DNA of 64,000 bases from the NCBI GenBank assembly GCA_019677205.1, contig JAAMXY010000383.1:1-64000 (forward strand). Direction: 5' to 3'. The notes below the pieces were generated by a model. It was not told the origin of the DNA, made no database searches, and worked only from the letters and a program-made list of their open reading frames with translations. Made by a program: the position numbers and the translations under genes. This DNA is from Pinguiococcus pyrenoidosus (taxonomy: Eukaryota; Sar; Pinguiophyceae; Pinguiochrysidales; Pinguiochrysidaceae). Of the stretch, positions 1-11,800 are shown piece after piece (position 1 is the stretch's first letter; every line of letters begins with the position of its first letter).

Positions 1-716
1 AGCGCCTCGTACGGATTCGACCCCGGCCGCCCGCCCGGAGGGGGCCAGTGGCCGCCCTCCGGCGCCGCCGGCGCCGCCTCCTCCAGGCTGCGGCGGTGCA
101 GCTCGGACGCCACCGGCGTCTGGAGAGCCTCTTGGCTGCGCACGAAGTCGCGCAGCGAGAAGAACACGTCCTGGAGGCCCTCGATGGCAAAGCCACGGAT
201 GCCCAGGTTGAAGATGCGGCTGCGCCGCGGGACCCCATCATGGCCCACGTAGGCCAGCACGAGGGCGGTGGGCTCGGTGGAGGAGTAGCGCACCAAGAAG
301 CGGCCGCTGCTGGCCGAGCCAGATCCCAGCAGGGCCGCCTCCTCCGTCCGGCTCAGGGCGCCGTGAAACCACGGCGCTAGCACCGACATCGACGCGGACG
401 AGCGCTCCACCTCCTCGAACAGCCCCGCCGACGCCTTGGGCAGCGCCACGGACAGAGGCCCGAAACGCCGCAGGAAGGCGTCGAAGCTACTCGCAAGCAC
501 CACGCCCCGACGCTCCTCGTCGCGAGAGCGCTCCAGCGTGGAATTCAGCACGCGCCACGCCGGCGCCAGTGTGACCGGGCGCAGGTGCGCCCGGAGGTCC
601 GGCTGACAGCGCACGAAGCGGTCCAGCCGACTGGCCAGCTCCGCCAGCGGCACCTCGCGGCGGCCGGTGAAGCGCGCCCACGCCCAGAAGGCAGAAGCGT
701 GGGCGTCGTCGCCCAT
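1..716 (-). CDS. SH2-domain protein with a CBL/STAT-like preceding module (3' part beyond window)
   Basis: One minus-strand frame is open from the left edge to beyond position 716. An SH2 domain is readable at about 380-130: it opens with APWFHG, contains the phosphotyrosine-binding GRFLVRYS (about 281-306) and ends near SLRDFVRSQ. Before it lies a helical stretch (FWAWARF, VPLAEL, SSFDAFLRRFGPL) that resembles the EF-hand-like module preceding SH2 in CBL. A Pro/Gly-rich tail continues off the window. The FLVR arginine is kept, so phosphotyrosine binding is plausible. I chose the ATG at 714-716 because it sits just before the conserved block. The frame stays open upstream to about 890 without another clear ATG, so an extra 5' exon is possible. 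The partner domain (kinase, RING or other) is not visible. It is divergent from APC5. Confidence 0.72.
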   Translation of the reverse strand, partial: MGDDAHASAFWAWARFTGRREVPLAELASRLDRFVRCQPDLRAHLRPVTLAPAWRVLNSTLERSRDEERRGVVLASSFDAFLRRFGPLSVALPKASAGLFEEVERSSASMSVLAPWFHGALSRTEEAALLGSGSASSGRFLVRYSSTEPTALVLAYVGHDGVPRRSRIFNLGIRGFAIEGLQDVFFSLRDFVRSQEALQTPVASELHRRSLEEAAPAAPEGGHWPPPGGRPGSNPYEA

Positions 717-992
717 GCTATGCGCCACCAAGACGCGAAACGGCGCTGAGGGCCGTAAGGCAAGAAAGGCGGCAGCGCCGTTAGCGGGACAGACGGACAC
801 CGGACCGCAGCGCACACGAAGGGAGACTTCGGGGCGCTCCGGAGGGAAGACGGATGGACGTTCGGGAACGAAATCCAGAAAAACACGAAAACCGGAAGAC
901 CCCAAACCGAGAACCGAGAACCGAGAAGTTCCCGCGCTTTTGCTTTGCACCGGACTTGAATCGGGCGCGGCGGAGCTGCGACCGCGCGGGGC
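717..992. promoter_or_regulatory. Divergent promoter SH2 protein / APC5
   Basis: This 276-bp head-to-head interval contains TTCCCGCGCTTTTG (929-942), an E2F-like element, and a short GAGAACC tandem repeat (about 908-927). Starts on both sides are inferred from ATG positions only. Confidence 0.45.
929..942. promoter_or_regulatory. E2F-like site
   Basis: TTCCCGCGCTTTTG, between the SH2 gene and APC5. It matches the TTTSSCGCGC class seen in other divergent promoters of the window. Confidence 0.4.
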
Positions 993-3927
993 ATGCAGGC
1001 GGCGGATTTTGCGCTCCGACCCGATCTGGGACCGCTGGACGTCGTGCTGTGCGCGCTGATTCAGGTGGTGTTCAAGGACTTGCAAACTTCGCGAGGGTCG
1101 GTCCCGCTGGAGACTGCTCACGAAGTGTGCGCGCTGTGCAGGTCTATGTGCACCCTCGAGACTCTCAACTGCGGCTCGGCGACGCGAGGTATCAGCGATG
1201 CAAAGCGATGCTGTAGTAACGCTGTTTGGAGCGCGACGCTTACTCGTAGCTGTCCGCTTCGTCCAGCGAGGCGCTCGCTCGCCTGAGTCTGCGCCTTCAG
1301 AAACCGCAGCTGGACGCCCTTGGCGAGCTCTTGAATGCGGCGTTGAGCACGACACCAGTCTTGCTGCCGGACGCAACCAGCGAGAGCGTCGTACCAGGGT
1401 ACGAAAGCCACTCCAAGGGCCAAAGCGCTTCAGGGACAGGCCGTTTAAACAAGCAGACCTGCGCGGATTTGTATCTCATTTCTCTTTCGTACGCGTATTT
1501 CTGCTTTGGCTTCTTAGTGGCTCTCCGTTCTTCATCAAGGCCGTTGACGCGGCGTATGCGGCGCAAGGCGAGAAGCGGAGTCCAAATTCCGCCTGGCTCA
1601 GTCCTCAGCCGAAGCGCAAGCACGCGAGGACCGAGACGGGCGAGGAGCTGCCCATGCTCGTGACTGCCGAGGCGGACCTTGTGAGCCATCTCTCTCGACT
1701 ATGCAAGGACCAGAGCGCGTGGATTATTGTGTGCGGCACCATCCAGCGACTGTAAGTTCTCCCCCCCCCCCCCCAAGAAAAAACATATACACACACATCT
1801 CGGTTCCAAAAAAAGTGTATCTCGGTTCAAAGATCCAGCGATCCAGCGATCCAACGATCCAAAGGTCGGACGCCGAGATACGAAGAGTGGAGGCAGCGGG
1901 GAACATCAAGAATGCGGATCCCTAGCTCACCGGGTGTACACAAATTTCAGGCAAAAGCATCTTGGCGAAGTGGATGGCCTCGTCGACTTCTTGGGGTCCC
2001 TAGCCGACCTCCTCCTCGCTACTGGCCCGGCGGATCTCCTGAAGGCGAAAGAGGCGTCCAGGCCGACCCATCTGACGAAGACTTCGCTCTTCGGCCACTT
2101 CGTCCGGAAGATATCGCTGTTTGGTAAGGATGCCAAAACCAAGCCACCCTGCCGTCTCCATGACGAACTCACGGTCGTCTCTGCACGCAGCGAAGATCAT
2201 GAGCTTTGATGCCGTCTGTGACCTCCAAGAGCGCGTCAGCTTCCATCTCAACCTCTTCTGCCGAGCGGTGTACTCCGATTCGGAGCCGGACTCCGATGTG
2301 GAAGCAGAAGATGAGGAGAAAATGTGCTCTCGCGCAGCTTTTGCCGGCTTTCGGAGCCGCGTGCCAGGAGCAGGCCTCTCCAAGGGGATGAGTCAAGTCC
2401 AGCGGGAGCTCCAAAGCGTGGCGGACATGCTCATGGCGGGCGAGCAGGTTCCCTCTGATGTGGTGGAAGAAGTGGCGCAATCGGCAATAAAGAGGTTCCC
2501 GGATCTCGGTATCGCCCACTGGGTCTTGTATCTGCAACGCCTCCGAAGCCGCGAGTACAGGTATGCTTGCCGACGATTCTTTGGCACCGAGCGACGACAC
2601 CAGTTGATTTATCGTGCCCCTTAGAGATGCAAAGGATCGACTGCACCAGCTCTGCGACGCTTATGCGTACACTTACTCGCGCAAGATGGAGGGCTCGGGC
2701 AAGGAGTTCTCCAGCCATTTGGAGCAGGTGTCCTCGCTGCAGCTTGCGGTGATGCACGCCGTTCTAGGGCATGTTCCTGCAGCGCGGGAGCATCTCTTGG
2801 AGACCCTCCGAGTGGCCCAACAATATGGAGACACAGCTGCCATTGGCCTGTCGCTGACATGGCTCCAAAGCCTCAGCTGTGCTGAAGGTACGCCGTCCTC
2901 GGCGAAGACGGGCTTCGGGATGAAGGCGGCGGAGAGCGCCCTTGCGGCGGGATTGCCGCATGTTGCCGCAATCGCAGCAATGACAACGCTGGGGAGCGAG
3001 GGACGGCCTGCGCTGCAGTTTCGGAGATTGAACAGAATCCGGATTGATACGAACGTCATCGCGAGTGGGAGTATGGACGGCTTTGAAGCCACCCGCAAGG
3101 CGAGGATTGAAGATCAGCTGCTCGACATGGAGTTGGATTTGGCCAACAAGCGGTGCAAAGCCGAGCGGGTACGTTAGGGATGCAACGAGAAAAAGCCGGC
3201 CGATCCACAACTGACGCTCTCGAACGTTCCCTCCCAAGCGGATGTGGCGAGCGGCGTGCATCTCACCACTTGAACGGGTTTGCACTAAGATGATGGGCAG
3301 GTTGACCAGCGAAGCTGCTGCGGAGACGCAGGCTGCCGCCTCGCCTGATGCTGCGGAAGACAGCCGCCCTCAGTATGATTCTCTGAGGCGTGTCCTCCCA
3401 AGCCTCGATTCCGGAAGCAGCCTGAAGGAGAGGTCGATGGCGCTCTTCGAGCTGGCAAGAATTTCCTACGGGGACAACGACATCGATCAGGCCGAGAGCC
3501 TGCTAGACATCGTCCTGCCGATGCTCGCCATCTTCGAAGGGGTGCGTCTCTCTCCCGCAGAGCCTCTCAGCCTCGCAAGCCAACTTCTAATGCGGAGCTT
3601 AGGAATGCAGCGGAGGCGTAGCGGAGGCATGGCTACTCCGGGCGAAGTGCGGAGTCCTCCGCCAAAGCTACGAAGATGCGGCCGAAGCTGCGAGGCGGGC
3701 AGCCGAGATCTACCAAGCGCTGAAGGAGGTGAGTGGACAGACAAGTCGATGACTCAACGGACAGGATCTAAGTTGGGCCTCGAACTTTTGCGTGATTCGT
3801 GTCGATGAAGACTCGAAAGGAAGCGAAAGCGCTGCATCTCCAGGCGTGTATCTTGCGAAAGCTGGGGAGCTACGATCTTGCTGATGCAGCTGCAGGCGCC
3901 TCATTAGCGCTTGTCGAAGCCACATAG
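993..3927 (+). CDS. APC5: Anaphase-promoting complex subunit 5
   Basis: APC5 is a TPR scaffold subunit of the APC/C ubiquitin ligase, which drives the exit from mitosis. I read nine exons: 993-1141, 1288-1398, 1518-1751, 1951-2123, 2191-2560, 2625-3168, 3239-3541, 3603-3728, 3811-3927. They total 2127 nt (708 aa), with all phases agreeing and GT-AG ends. Family marks are an N-terminal helix (LDVVLCALIQVVF), the block TSLFGHFVRKISLF followed by FDAVCDLQERVSFHLNL, a short acidic insert (YSDSEPDSDVEAEDEE), IAHWVLYLQRLRSREY, and the TPR core around LQLAVMHAVLGHVPAAREH and AQQYGDTAAIGL. Further TPR-like helices (AAEAARRAAEIYQAL) lie near the C-terminus. The 5' junctions are the least certain. The intron at 1752-1950 carries a poly-C tract (about 1759-1773) and a GATCCA repeat. 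The length is close to that of metazoan APC5. Confidence 0.85.
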
Positions 3928-4068
3928 ACTCGGACGGACCAAAGCGTTTGACTTGGCATGCATTCGGAACGCATCTGGGCTCTACGATACGCACATGCCA
4001 AGCTCTGATTGCAGCTTGAATAAGCATCCCTGCACAAATGGACGCAGTGACCAGGCAACGCAGGCCAC

Positions 4069-7000
4069 TCAGCAGAGCACAATGCACACAGCGGCGATGA
4101 GCACCAGGGCGACGAGAGATGCGAGCAAGGAGACGCCTCGCACGTCGAAGGTGCCTTCGAGCAGCTTCTGCCCACTCCGGAATCTCAAGGCGCCATGCGC
4201 GTGGCCATCCGGCGGAATGTACTCACGTTCGAAGGGACATGGATTTGGAAAGAAGGACTCGAAGAAGGCGTACAGCATCTCCGACGCCTCCTCAGAGCTT
4301 TCCTGAATGTTGTCGTTGACGCAGATGAACTTGCTCCGCCTAGCGCGCACGCTATCAAGCTGCCTCCGCGTCTCATTCAGGTTGTCTCCGATCATCTCAA
4401 ACGCGACGTCCTTGTCACTGGTCTCGACAACGCCGGGATACGTCACGTTCTCCGGATATCCGAAGTGCTTCGCCCGCTCGCTCAGCATCTTCGAGAGCCT
4501 CTCACATCGCAGCACGTCTGCAATCGTCCGCGGCCGATCCAGCGCTAGCGTCGTGACGTTCAGTCTGTCGCGGATGTCGATGGTCTCCACCGAGACATCT
4601 GTGCTGCTGTTCCCCACGCACTCTCTGAGGGTCGTGAGGTCGGCGGCCGAAGGAGCGTCTCCGACGGCCAGAGCAATGGCGGTGCGCAGCTCGTTGTCGT
4701 TTACGAGCCCGTCTCCGTCGACATCGACGTGGCGCTGGAGAATCTGGTTCACGTCTGGCTGCACGAGCTTGTGTCTATTGGACAGGTAGTAGAAGTACGA
4801 GAAAGAGTACTGCATGTCCTGCGTGCTGCGAAAGCGATGGCTTGAAGTCTTCTCCCACTCCAGTCTCCAGCGCTGCTGCATCTCCGCCATAACGGTCTTG
4901 TCGATCATGTGCGGCATGTGAGCCGGGACATGTCTCGTTGACGAGCCGAAGGCTTTGTGGTACAGGCGATTCGTGTACCGCAGAGATCCAGCGAACGTGT
5001 CCAATCGTCTTCGCCCAACTCCAGCATGCTGCATACCCGGAAGACTGCCATGCTCAGTCACTTCCTGAAGCGATTGCAGCCAGAAGCTGAAGCCTTGTGC
5101 AGTCAGCTCCGAAGTCCGAAGCGCCTCCAGCGGCTTCCCGTCATACTTGTCAAGAAACGATTCAAGGTCCAGGCCCATTTCCGACGTAGCCTCCCCCCGT
5201 CTACTCCGCGTCTCCGAGGTGGTGGCTGCTCTTAGAGCCTCGTCCCACTGCGGATGCTCCCGAGCTTCCATCACATTGCCTCCGGCAAGTAGGCGGCGAT
5301 GACGGCCGCCAGCTTCCCCGATGTCGTTGTCACGAGGAGCTGCATCGTCTGAAGCAGCTCGGTCAGCCGCCTCTGGAAGTAGAGCCGACGGCAGACTGTG
5401 CAAGACCTCGACGCAGTAGAGGCTGTCATCTCCGTGCTCATGATTCCCAATCTCCAGGCGCGTGTGGCGGAAGAGCGCCGAGTCGTCCTGTGGGATCCAT
5501 ACGGGAAGCACAAGAAACGCCTTTGACCGATGTTTCGAGCCATGGTGTACCGGGTTGCTGCAGAGCTGCTCCACCAGCGTAGGCTTGCCTTCAAGGCCTC
5601 TCGACATGATCGAAGCCGCAGGACTCTCCATCGAAGCCGCAGGACTCTCCATCGAAGCCGCAGGACCATCTGGAGGAGTCTCAAGTTGCCGCCACACTTC
5701 TCGGTGTCTTTGCAGCATCGTCGCCAGTGCACAAGCGGTGGAGTTCAACTCTATCCGGCCATCTGAAAGCTTCGCGATTGGCGAGCTCATCTGTCCATCC
5801 GCAGAAGGGGCGCGTGCTGGTACTTGATTTTCCCCGGATATCAGCGTCGGCATGCTGTCGGCCAACTTGCGAAAAGTCCATTCAGAACCCACTTGGGATA
5901 CTTGTCGAACGCGGAGGTTTTCGAGCTCGCTGCCATCCCCGGCAAGGCGCAGTACCACCAGCAGTCCATCCACTGGCAAGCCTCCTGCGCCTCCACTGGC
6001 AGAGCTAAGGAGCAGCGACGTGTTCGCCACCCACGTTTCCAGCGCGCTGCCGGCCTCCTCCTCCGTTGCTGCGGACGTGGTTTCCGGCTTGCGGCACCGA
6101 GATGCATACCCTTTGACTCTGGAGAACGCAGAGATGTCCGATGCGTTATCCGTCTTCGCCTTGATCACCGAGTCTGGTCTGCCGGTCCCGTAGGGGGACG
6201 AGAACGTATCCAACGGCATCAACTCGGCCATGGTCCGCAGGTCCTCCACTTGCTGATTCTTCTCCACGTCATCGACAAGCTTCACGGAAAAGTGAATCTT
6301 GCTTTGCCGCTTCTCACAGTGGAGGGACACGGTGAAGTTCATCAGCACCGGAAGCGCCGGGTGCGGAGGGCTGCCATCTTGCCCAAAGTACAGAAACACA
6401 ACGAGGAGGTCGTGGAGCTCCAAGAGCACCGAAAGAAACACGAAGTCGTCCGCGTCGTGCGAGGCGCTCACATACTTGCACGTGTCAGTAGACGACGTCT
6501 CCGGCTCGATGTCGCTTGCTGCAGGAGCTCCTTCCTCCCAGTCGAAACGGCCGTAGTCGAAGTGTCCGTTGTGATAGTAGTGCTCCTCCAGGTATGGCTC
6601 ATCATCATCGATCAACCCCAGCTGCCGGCGACTCGGCGTGTCCGTTGAGCTGTCGACTTGGGAACCAGACCTTTTGCTTGATGTCGTGTTCGCTTTCTCC
6701 TCCGCTCTCATGACGTCGTGGCGAACTGCCGACATGTTTACGTAGAACACCTGAGCGGGCAAGAGGTCAATGACGAGGAACCGTTGCGCTCCACGAGACC
6801 CAATGGCACGAACCTCTGTGCCATACCCCACGCTGAGGATGCTCTCGACGTTGGCTCTCCAAGGATACACGCTTGCGTGCGGAAGCTCTGCGAAATGATC
6901 TAATCCGCAGTCTCCAGCGTCGAAAGCGCAGGCCGCGGTGTTGCAACGCCCATCGCAGACCTAGAGCGGAGGTGGCACCGATCAGACGAGAGAACGCAAC

Positions 7001-8326
7001 GTCCTGCTAGGACAGACCTTGGCTGCACAAACCTTATCGGCAATCCACGATGACGGACAGAGCCTGTCGCATCTTGTCGAGCTGTGCGCACCGCCGGAAC
7101 CGGCTCCAAAGGACCCATATCCCGACATGCTCGTAGAGCCATTCACGCAGTCCGGGAAATCAAAGCCGCAGGCGCTGTTGTTGCACGCCTAGTTCATGAT
7201 TTGAATGCACGCCAAAGGCAGATGTGACTCGCGGTTGCGAAGGTGCGACGATCCTGAGGGGACGTACCTTGTCGCAGAAGCCATCCCCCAGCCAAGCATC
7301 TGCGCAGCCCTCGCTACATCTGGGAACCTCCCAGCTTTGGTACAACTTCTGGGCACCGTCCAGCGCAAGGAAGTCCTCCGGCCAGACCGGGCGTCCCAGG
7401 AGCACATCATCGTTGAAGTAGATGAATCTCCGGCTCAGCTGCGGAATGCGATGAAGGTGCGCTTCGATTGCCGGCGAGGAGAACACCTGGAAGATCGGCA
7501 AAAAGCTGAGCAAGGCCGAACCCTCTGCGCCATTCACCGCAGGTGGACACTTGCTCCACTGACCGGCAGATGCGATCGATTCGCAAAGATGTCCTCATGA
7601 GAAATCATTGTCACGCGCGGATGGTCCACGTTGAGCCACGAAGGCACTTGCTGGTCGGTCACGATGTAGATGTGCCGGATCCATGGGGCGTTCTGCGCAG
7701 TATCTGATCAGTCGCTAAGGCCTTGGCAACGCCAAGGTCAGTGCATACCTTGTACACGGATCGCAAGCTATACTTCAGCTCGTTGTTGTCTCTATATCGA
7801 TTCGCAGACGCTCTAAACGCCGGGAAGACACCTGAAGATCAGCATCGGAGGTCTTGACGCCTTTCGTCTTCTGATGTTTACCGGTCGTCACTGGAGTTTA
7901 TACGCCCTTCCAGCAGCAGATATCTATTCTTTTTGGCGATCCACGCGGGATCTGAGCCGTTCACCCACGTATACACAGCGTCGATGGGCGCGTAACTCAG
8001 TCTTTGTCGACGCAGACCCAAACAAAAAACAGCGAATGAGGCGCTCGTTGCCACTTTAACCACCGTCTTCGGCAGTGTACCTGCTGCTATAGTCGATTCC
8101 AGCTATGTTGTTCGGAAGGTCCGCCCGAAAATCTGCGGAGAAGGATCTCATCAGAGCGGAATTCGCAAAGACTACGCCGGCGTACTTCTGCACAACCTAA
8201 AGAAATGGCTACGAGAAGCGCCAAAGGGAACACTGCGCACAGAGAAACTAGTAGAATCAACGCTAAGCCACCGCGAGTGGACAGAAGAAGCAGCAAGCGG
8301 CGCTTGAGCCCTTTCTTACGCCGCAT
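4069..8326 (-). CDS. GNPTAB-type Stealth-family GlcNAc-1-phosphotransferase
   Basis: Homologue of the alpha/beta subunit of UDP-GlcNAc:lysosomal-enzyme GlcNAc-1-phosphotransferase, a Golgi Stealth enzyme that transfers hexose-1-phosphate to glycans. Exons from the 5' end: 8249-8326, 8081-8196, 7882-8001, 7749-7812, 7564-7692, 7268-7486, 7033-7188, 4069-6960 (1257 aa, phases agree). The N-terminus is Arg/Lys-rich with one membrane anchor. CR1 is [15 protein letters not shown]2 runs from [13 protein letters not shown] to [11 protein letters not shown]. Two Notch-like Cys modules follow ([32 protein letters not shown]), then a long spacer, CR3 ([14 protein letters not shown]), a canonical EF-hand ([13 protein letters not shown]), CR4 ([11 protein letters not shown]) and a C-terminal membrane helix. 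This order matches animal GNPTAB. The first intron (8197-8248, donor GTTTCT) is weak. In an alga the acceptor could be a cell-surface glycan instead of a lysosomal enzyme. Confidence 0.9.
5611..5667 (-). repeat. In-frame 21-bp tandem repeat inside the GNPTAB-like gene
   Basis: Two perfect copies of a 21-bp unit (5611-5631, 5632-5652) plus a partial third encode repeated ESPAASM in the variable spacer between the Notch-like modules and CR3. Confidence 0.85.
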
Positions 8327-8889
8327 TTTGCGGCGTTTGTGCGCCCGGCTGAACTCCGCGATCTTTGAAAGCGGGACAGAGGACTAAAATCGGCGCCAAG
8401 ATGGAGCGAAAAGGACCATTCAAAAGCGATACTACCACGCTGGGAACGGGCTTTTCGGCGTTTGTGCGTTCCAGGTTTGTGAGAGCTTTTCGCCCGATGA
8501 TTTGGGTGTTCTCCTTTGGCGTGTGGGGGGGGGCTGAGGCTCGTGCTCGCGTCGGGTGCGTGGGTGCACAACGAAGCAAGGATCGTCTTCTTGTGTTGAC
8601 GTGTGGCGTTGTGCCCAAGAAACAACGCCACAAACACGAGCGGCGCTCGGGAGGTTTCGCAGTGAAGCGACTGGATGTTGGGATGTGTGGTATGATGATG
8701 GGGCGATCTGCGTGAAGACGAAAGAAGAGAGACGCAAAGCAAGGACATCTCCAGAAGAAGAGCGGCCCTCGGAGACTCATCTGATAAGAGCTCCAGGGCT
8801 TGTCTTTTGGTCTAGGAATCTTAGCTACGCCACCCACACAAGTCCTAGCATGGACCACGCACGGAACATTGATACACACCCTGGTCAGT
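8327..8889. other. 563-bp gap between the only two tandem genes
   Basis: No protein gene is recognised here. It holds the 5' flank of the GNPTAB-like gene and the 3' flank of the kinesin gene. AATCGGCGCCAAG lies near 8388. A plus-strand frame at 8365-8715 (116 codons, with an ATG at 8401) has no recognisable features. The gap is longer than any convergent gap in the window, so a small plus-strand gene or RNA could sit here. Confidence 0.35.
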
Positions 8890-11800
8890 CTATGACAGCG
8901 CCGGTCCTTCTCCAAGGAGGCATCCGGACACCTTTCTTGCGAAGCGCAAGCTACAGAGGCTCTCCTGGAGATGGGACCTCTCCGGGGCCAGGCAACAGAG
9001 CATGAGGGCCTTCGCATCCTTGCCCCCTAGGCAGCCCTGGAGCACATGCGTCAGGACGGAGTTGCGGAACGGAATGTGCTTGTCCTTGTTCTTCATCGCT
9101 GCGATGACCGTTCCCAAGGCGGACAGGGAGGTGTTGATGGCTTGAGCTTCCTTCAACGAACTGGACTCGGCGTTGTCGCGGCCTCGGAGGCTACTGACGG
9201 AGGCGAGGCTTCCCGACTTGTTCAGCCTCTCGCTGCCGGCCAGGTCGACGAGGTGAAGCCTTCCGCTTCGGCACACTTTGAAGCTCTCGTGGCGGCCCTC
9301 CAGCGCCATGGTTACGAGGCAATGCGACCGGGACGAGTCCGCGTTTGAGTTCGTCGACCGAATGGCGCGCTGGGTGATCGCAGCTCGGATCAGTGCCACA
9401 GCCGAGTCCGCGTCCTTGACCCTCTCTGTGGTGACGCCATCCACGAAGAGATCCTCCAAGACTCCGCGCCACTCGTCATTTTCGCCGACGTCCTTGAAGT
9501 CTTGGGGAAGCGTGTGGCGAATCTCCAGAGGATGCATGTTGTCCCCAAGGAGGTCGTAAACCTGGTCGTTGTAGACTTCCATGACCTCGATGAGAAGGTC
9601 CCACGTCCAGCCCTGGCCTTCCAAGCTCGACGTTGCGGCAAAGAGATGCTTCATGGCCCTAGCGACGATGCCCTCAGCGTGTGGGTCGTTGCTCCGTTCC
9701 GGTCCAAGCATGGTGTGCGTCTTGCCACTCCCGGTCTGCCCGAAGGCGAAGATGCACACGCGGAAGCCGTCCACGGCGGACTGGACGAGAGGGGCGACCT
9801 CCTTGTACATATCGTCCTGAGTGGTCCCCGGACCGAAGACACGATCAAACCCAAACTTCCAGCGCTTCCTCCGATCCGGAAGGCCGCCACGATTCGTCTC
9901 CGTGTCGAACACCTCGAGCGCCCTGCACTCGTCAATGTCGGAGCTGACGAAGCGGTATCCCGAGGGGTACTCGATGTTCTCGGGACTTGGGTTGTCCTCG
10001 TTCTTCACGACGAGAGCGACTCCTTCGCCGGGTTGCTGCGACAGGAGAGGTCGAGCGCGGACGAAGACGCGGATGTTGCCCTTGAGCTGCAGCACCTTGT
10101 TGTGCAGAGCCGCTCGCAGAGCATCCGCTCGATGAGAGCGCCGCTGGAGATGATCGATTTGGCCGATCATCTGCGCCACCCGATTCGCTTGCGCTTCGTT
10201 GCTCGCTTCCTCAGCCTTCAGTCTCTCTTGCAGTCGCGAGTTCGCCGCTTCAAGCTCCGCGACGCGGGCGTTCGCGCTTTGGACGTCTTCTTGCATTTTC
10301 ACAGCCTCCTCGGCAATCATCACGGCCTCGTTCAGTTCCTGTCGAAGCGCGAGCTTCTCTTTCGATTCTTTCTCCAATGCCTGCACGTGGGAATCTTGCT
10401 TAGCCAATCAACCAACCCTTCGCCCCAGCGTTTGGCGTCACGGACCTGCTCTCGATCCGCACAGGCCTGCTCCAGAACCACGATCTGTTTCTTCGCATCG
10501 CTTTCCGTCGCGCTCGCTTGTTGCTCGAGATGCGCGATGCGCTCCGTGGCAGCATGCATCTCAGATGCGAAGTTCGCGTTTTCGCTCCGCAGCGCTTCGT
10601 TGTCGCGCAACGCCTTTTCCAGCTCCTGCACGAAGTGGGTCAGACCAGCTGCCTGGACGTCCTCCGCGGTCTCGCTCTGCAGGGACGAACCTGTGTACGG
10701 GCGGAGCACTCCTGGTCAAGCTGCGCGAGCGCGATTCTCGACTCCTCTTGCGCAGCAGTCTCGCAGTCTGCGATCTGTGATCGAAGCTTCTCAATCAAAG
10801 CCTCCTGACCGATCAGGTCCTGAGCTCGCTCCCGCAGGATTTCCAATTCGTTCAGCAGCCCAGACCGTTCGTCGGCAGCGTCCCGAAGCTCCTGAAGTAG
10901 CGACAGTAGGTGAGATGAATGAAGCGTTGGCACGTCCACACGCGATGCCCTCCCTCACCTCGGCTGTGGCGCTGCATTTCTCTTCCAAGGCGGCGATCTT
11001 GGCGTTCGCGTTGCTTTCGTGCTCGGCCAGTTGCGTCTGCAAGTCTTGAATCTGGAACTCTTTCTCAACAACCTGCGCTTCCTGGGAGGCGAGCTCTTCG
11101 GCACGGGCGCGCAAAGCTCGCAGCTCCCCAAGCAGGTCAGCCTTCTCCTGAGCGGTCTCCTGGAGTTTCTGTGGGATGGGGCAAGCTCACAGGGGTCAGC
11201 TTCTGCCCACCGCTGCTTCACCCGCAGCTCGCTGCACCTTGGCTTGAGCCTTGCACTTCTGCTCCAGAGCTTCGATGCGAGACGTTGCAGTTGCTTCGTT
11301 GTTGGCAATCTCCGATCGCAGCTCGGAGATCTCGCCTTCCCTCTCCACCAGCCGAGCTTCCTGCACGACAAGATCCCGTGCCCGCGCGCGTGATTCGTGC
11401 AGCTCGTTCAGTAGCGCAGCTTTCTCGTCCGCGGCGTGCTTCAGTTCCTAGGGCACTGGTGTAAGAATGCTGTCGGCGCACGAACACCTCTCTCGGCACA
11501 AGTTCGCTTCGCACGACTTCACTCACATTTGCATGATCTGCGCACTCCCGCTCCAACGCTTGGATCTGAGAGTCCGCGGCAGACTCCTGGCGGGCCATCT
11601 CGTCTCTTAGCTCGCTCAGCTCGGCTTGCCGATCCAGCGCGAGGGTCCTGTGCTTCTCCATCTCCTCAGCCACGATCGTGAACTGCTGCAGCTCCTTTCG
11701 AAGGGCAGTCTTCTCTTTCGTTGCTTCTTCAAGCTCCTGCGTCGCGAATCAAGGGTGCGTCAAAGCAATCGCTCGGAAGGCAATGACACAGGTGCGGCGT

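Noticed and set aside
545-994. 149-codon minus frame that starts at an ATG opposite the APC5 start
   Set aside because: It runs in a different frame from the SH2 protein over the same bases, and the SH2 frame has the conserved motifs. It could contribute at most a 5' exon.
2888-2925. Possible 38-nt intron in APC5 (GTACGC...ATGAAG)
   Set aside because: Shorter than any other intron here and not needed, because the frame is open through it and fits the TPR region.
8316-9017. 233-codon minus frame between the GNPTAB-like and kinesin genes
   Set aside because: It overlaps the kinesin 3' coding end in another frame and has no motif.
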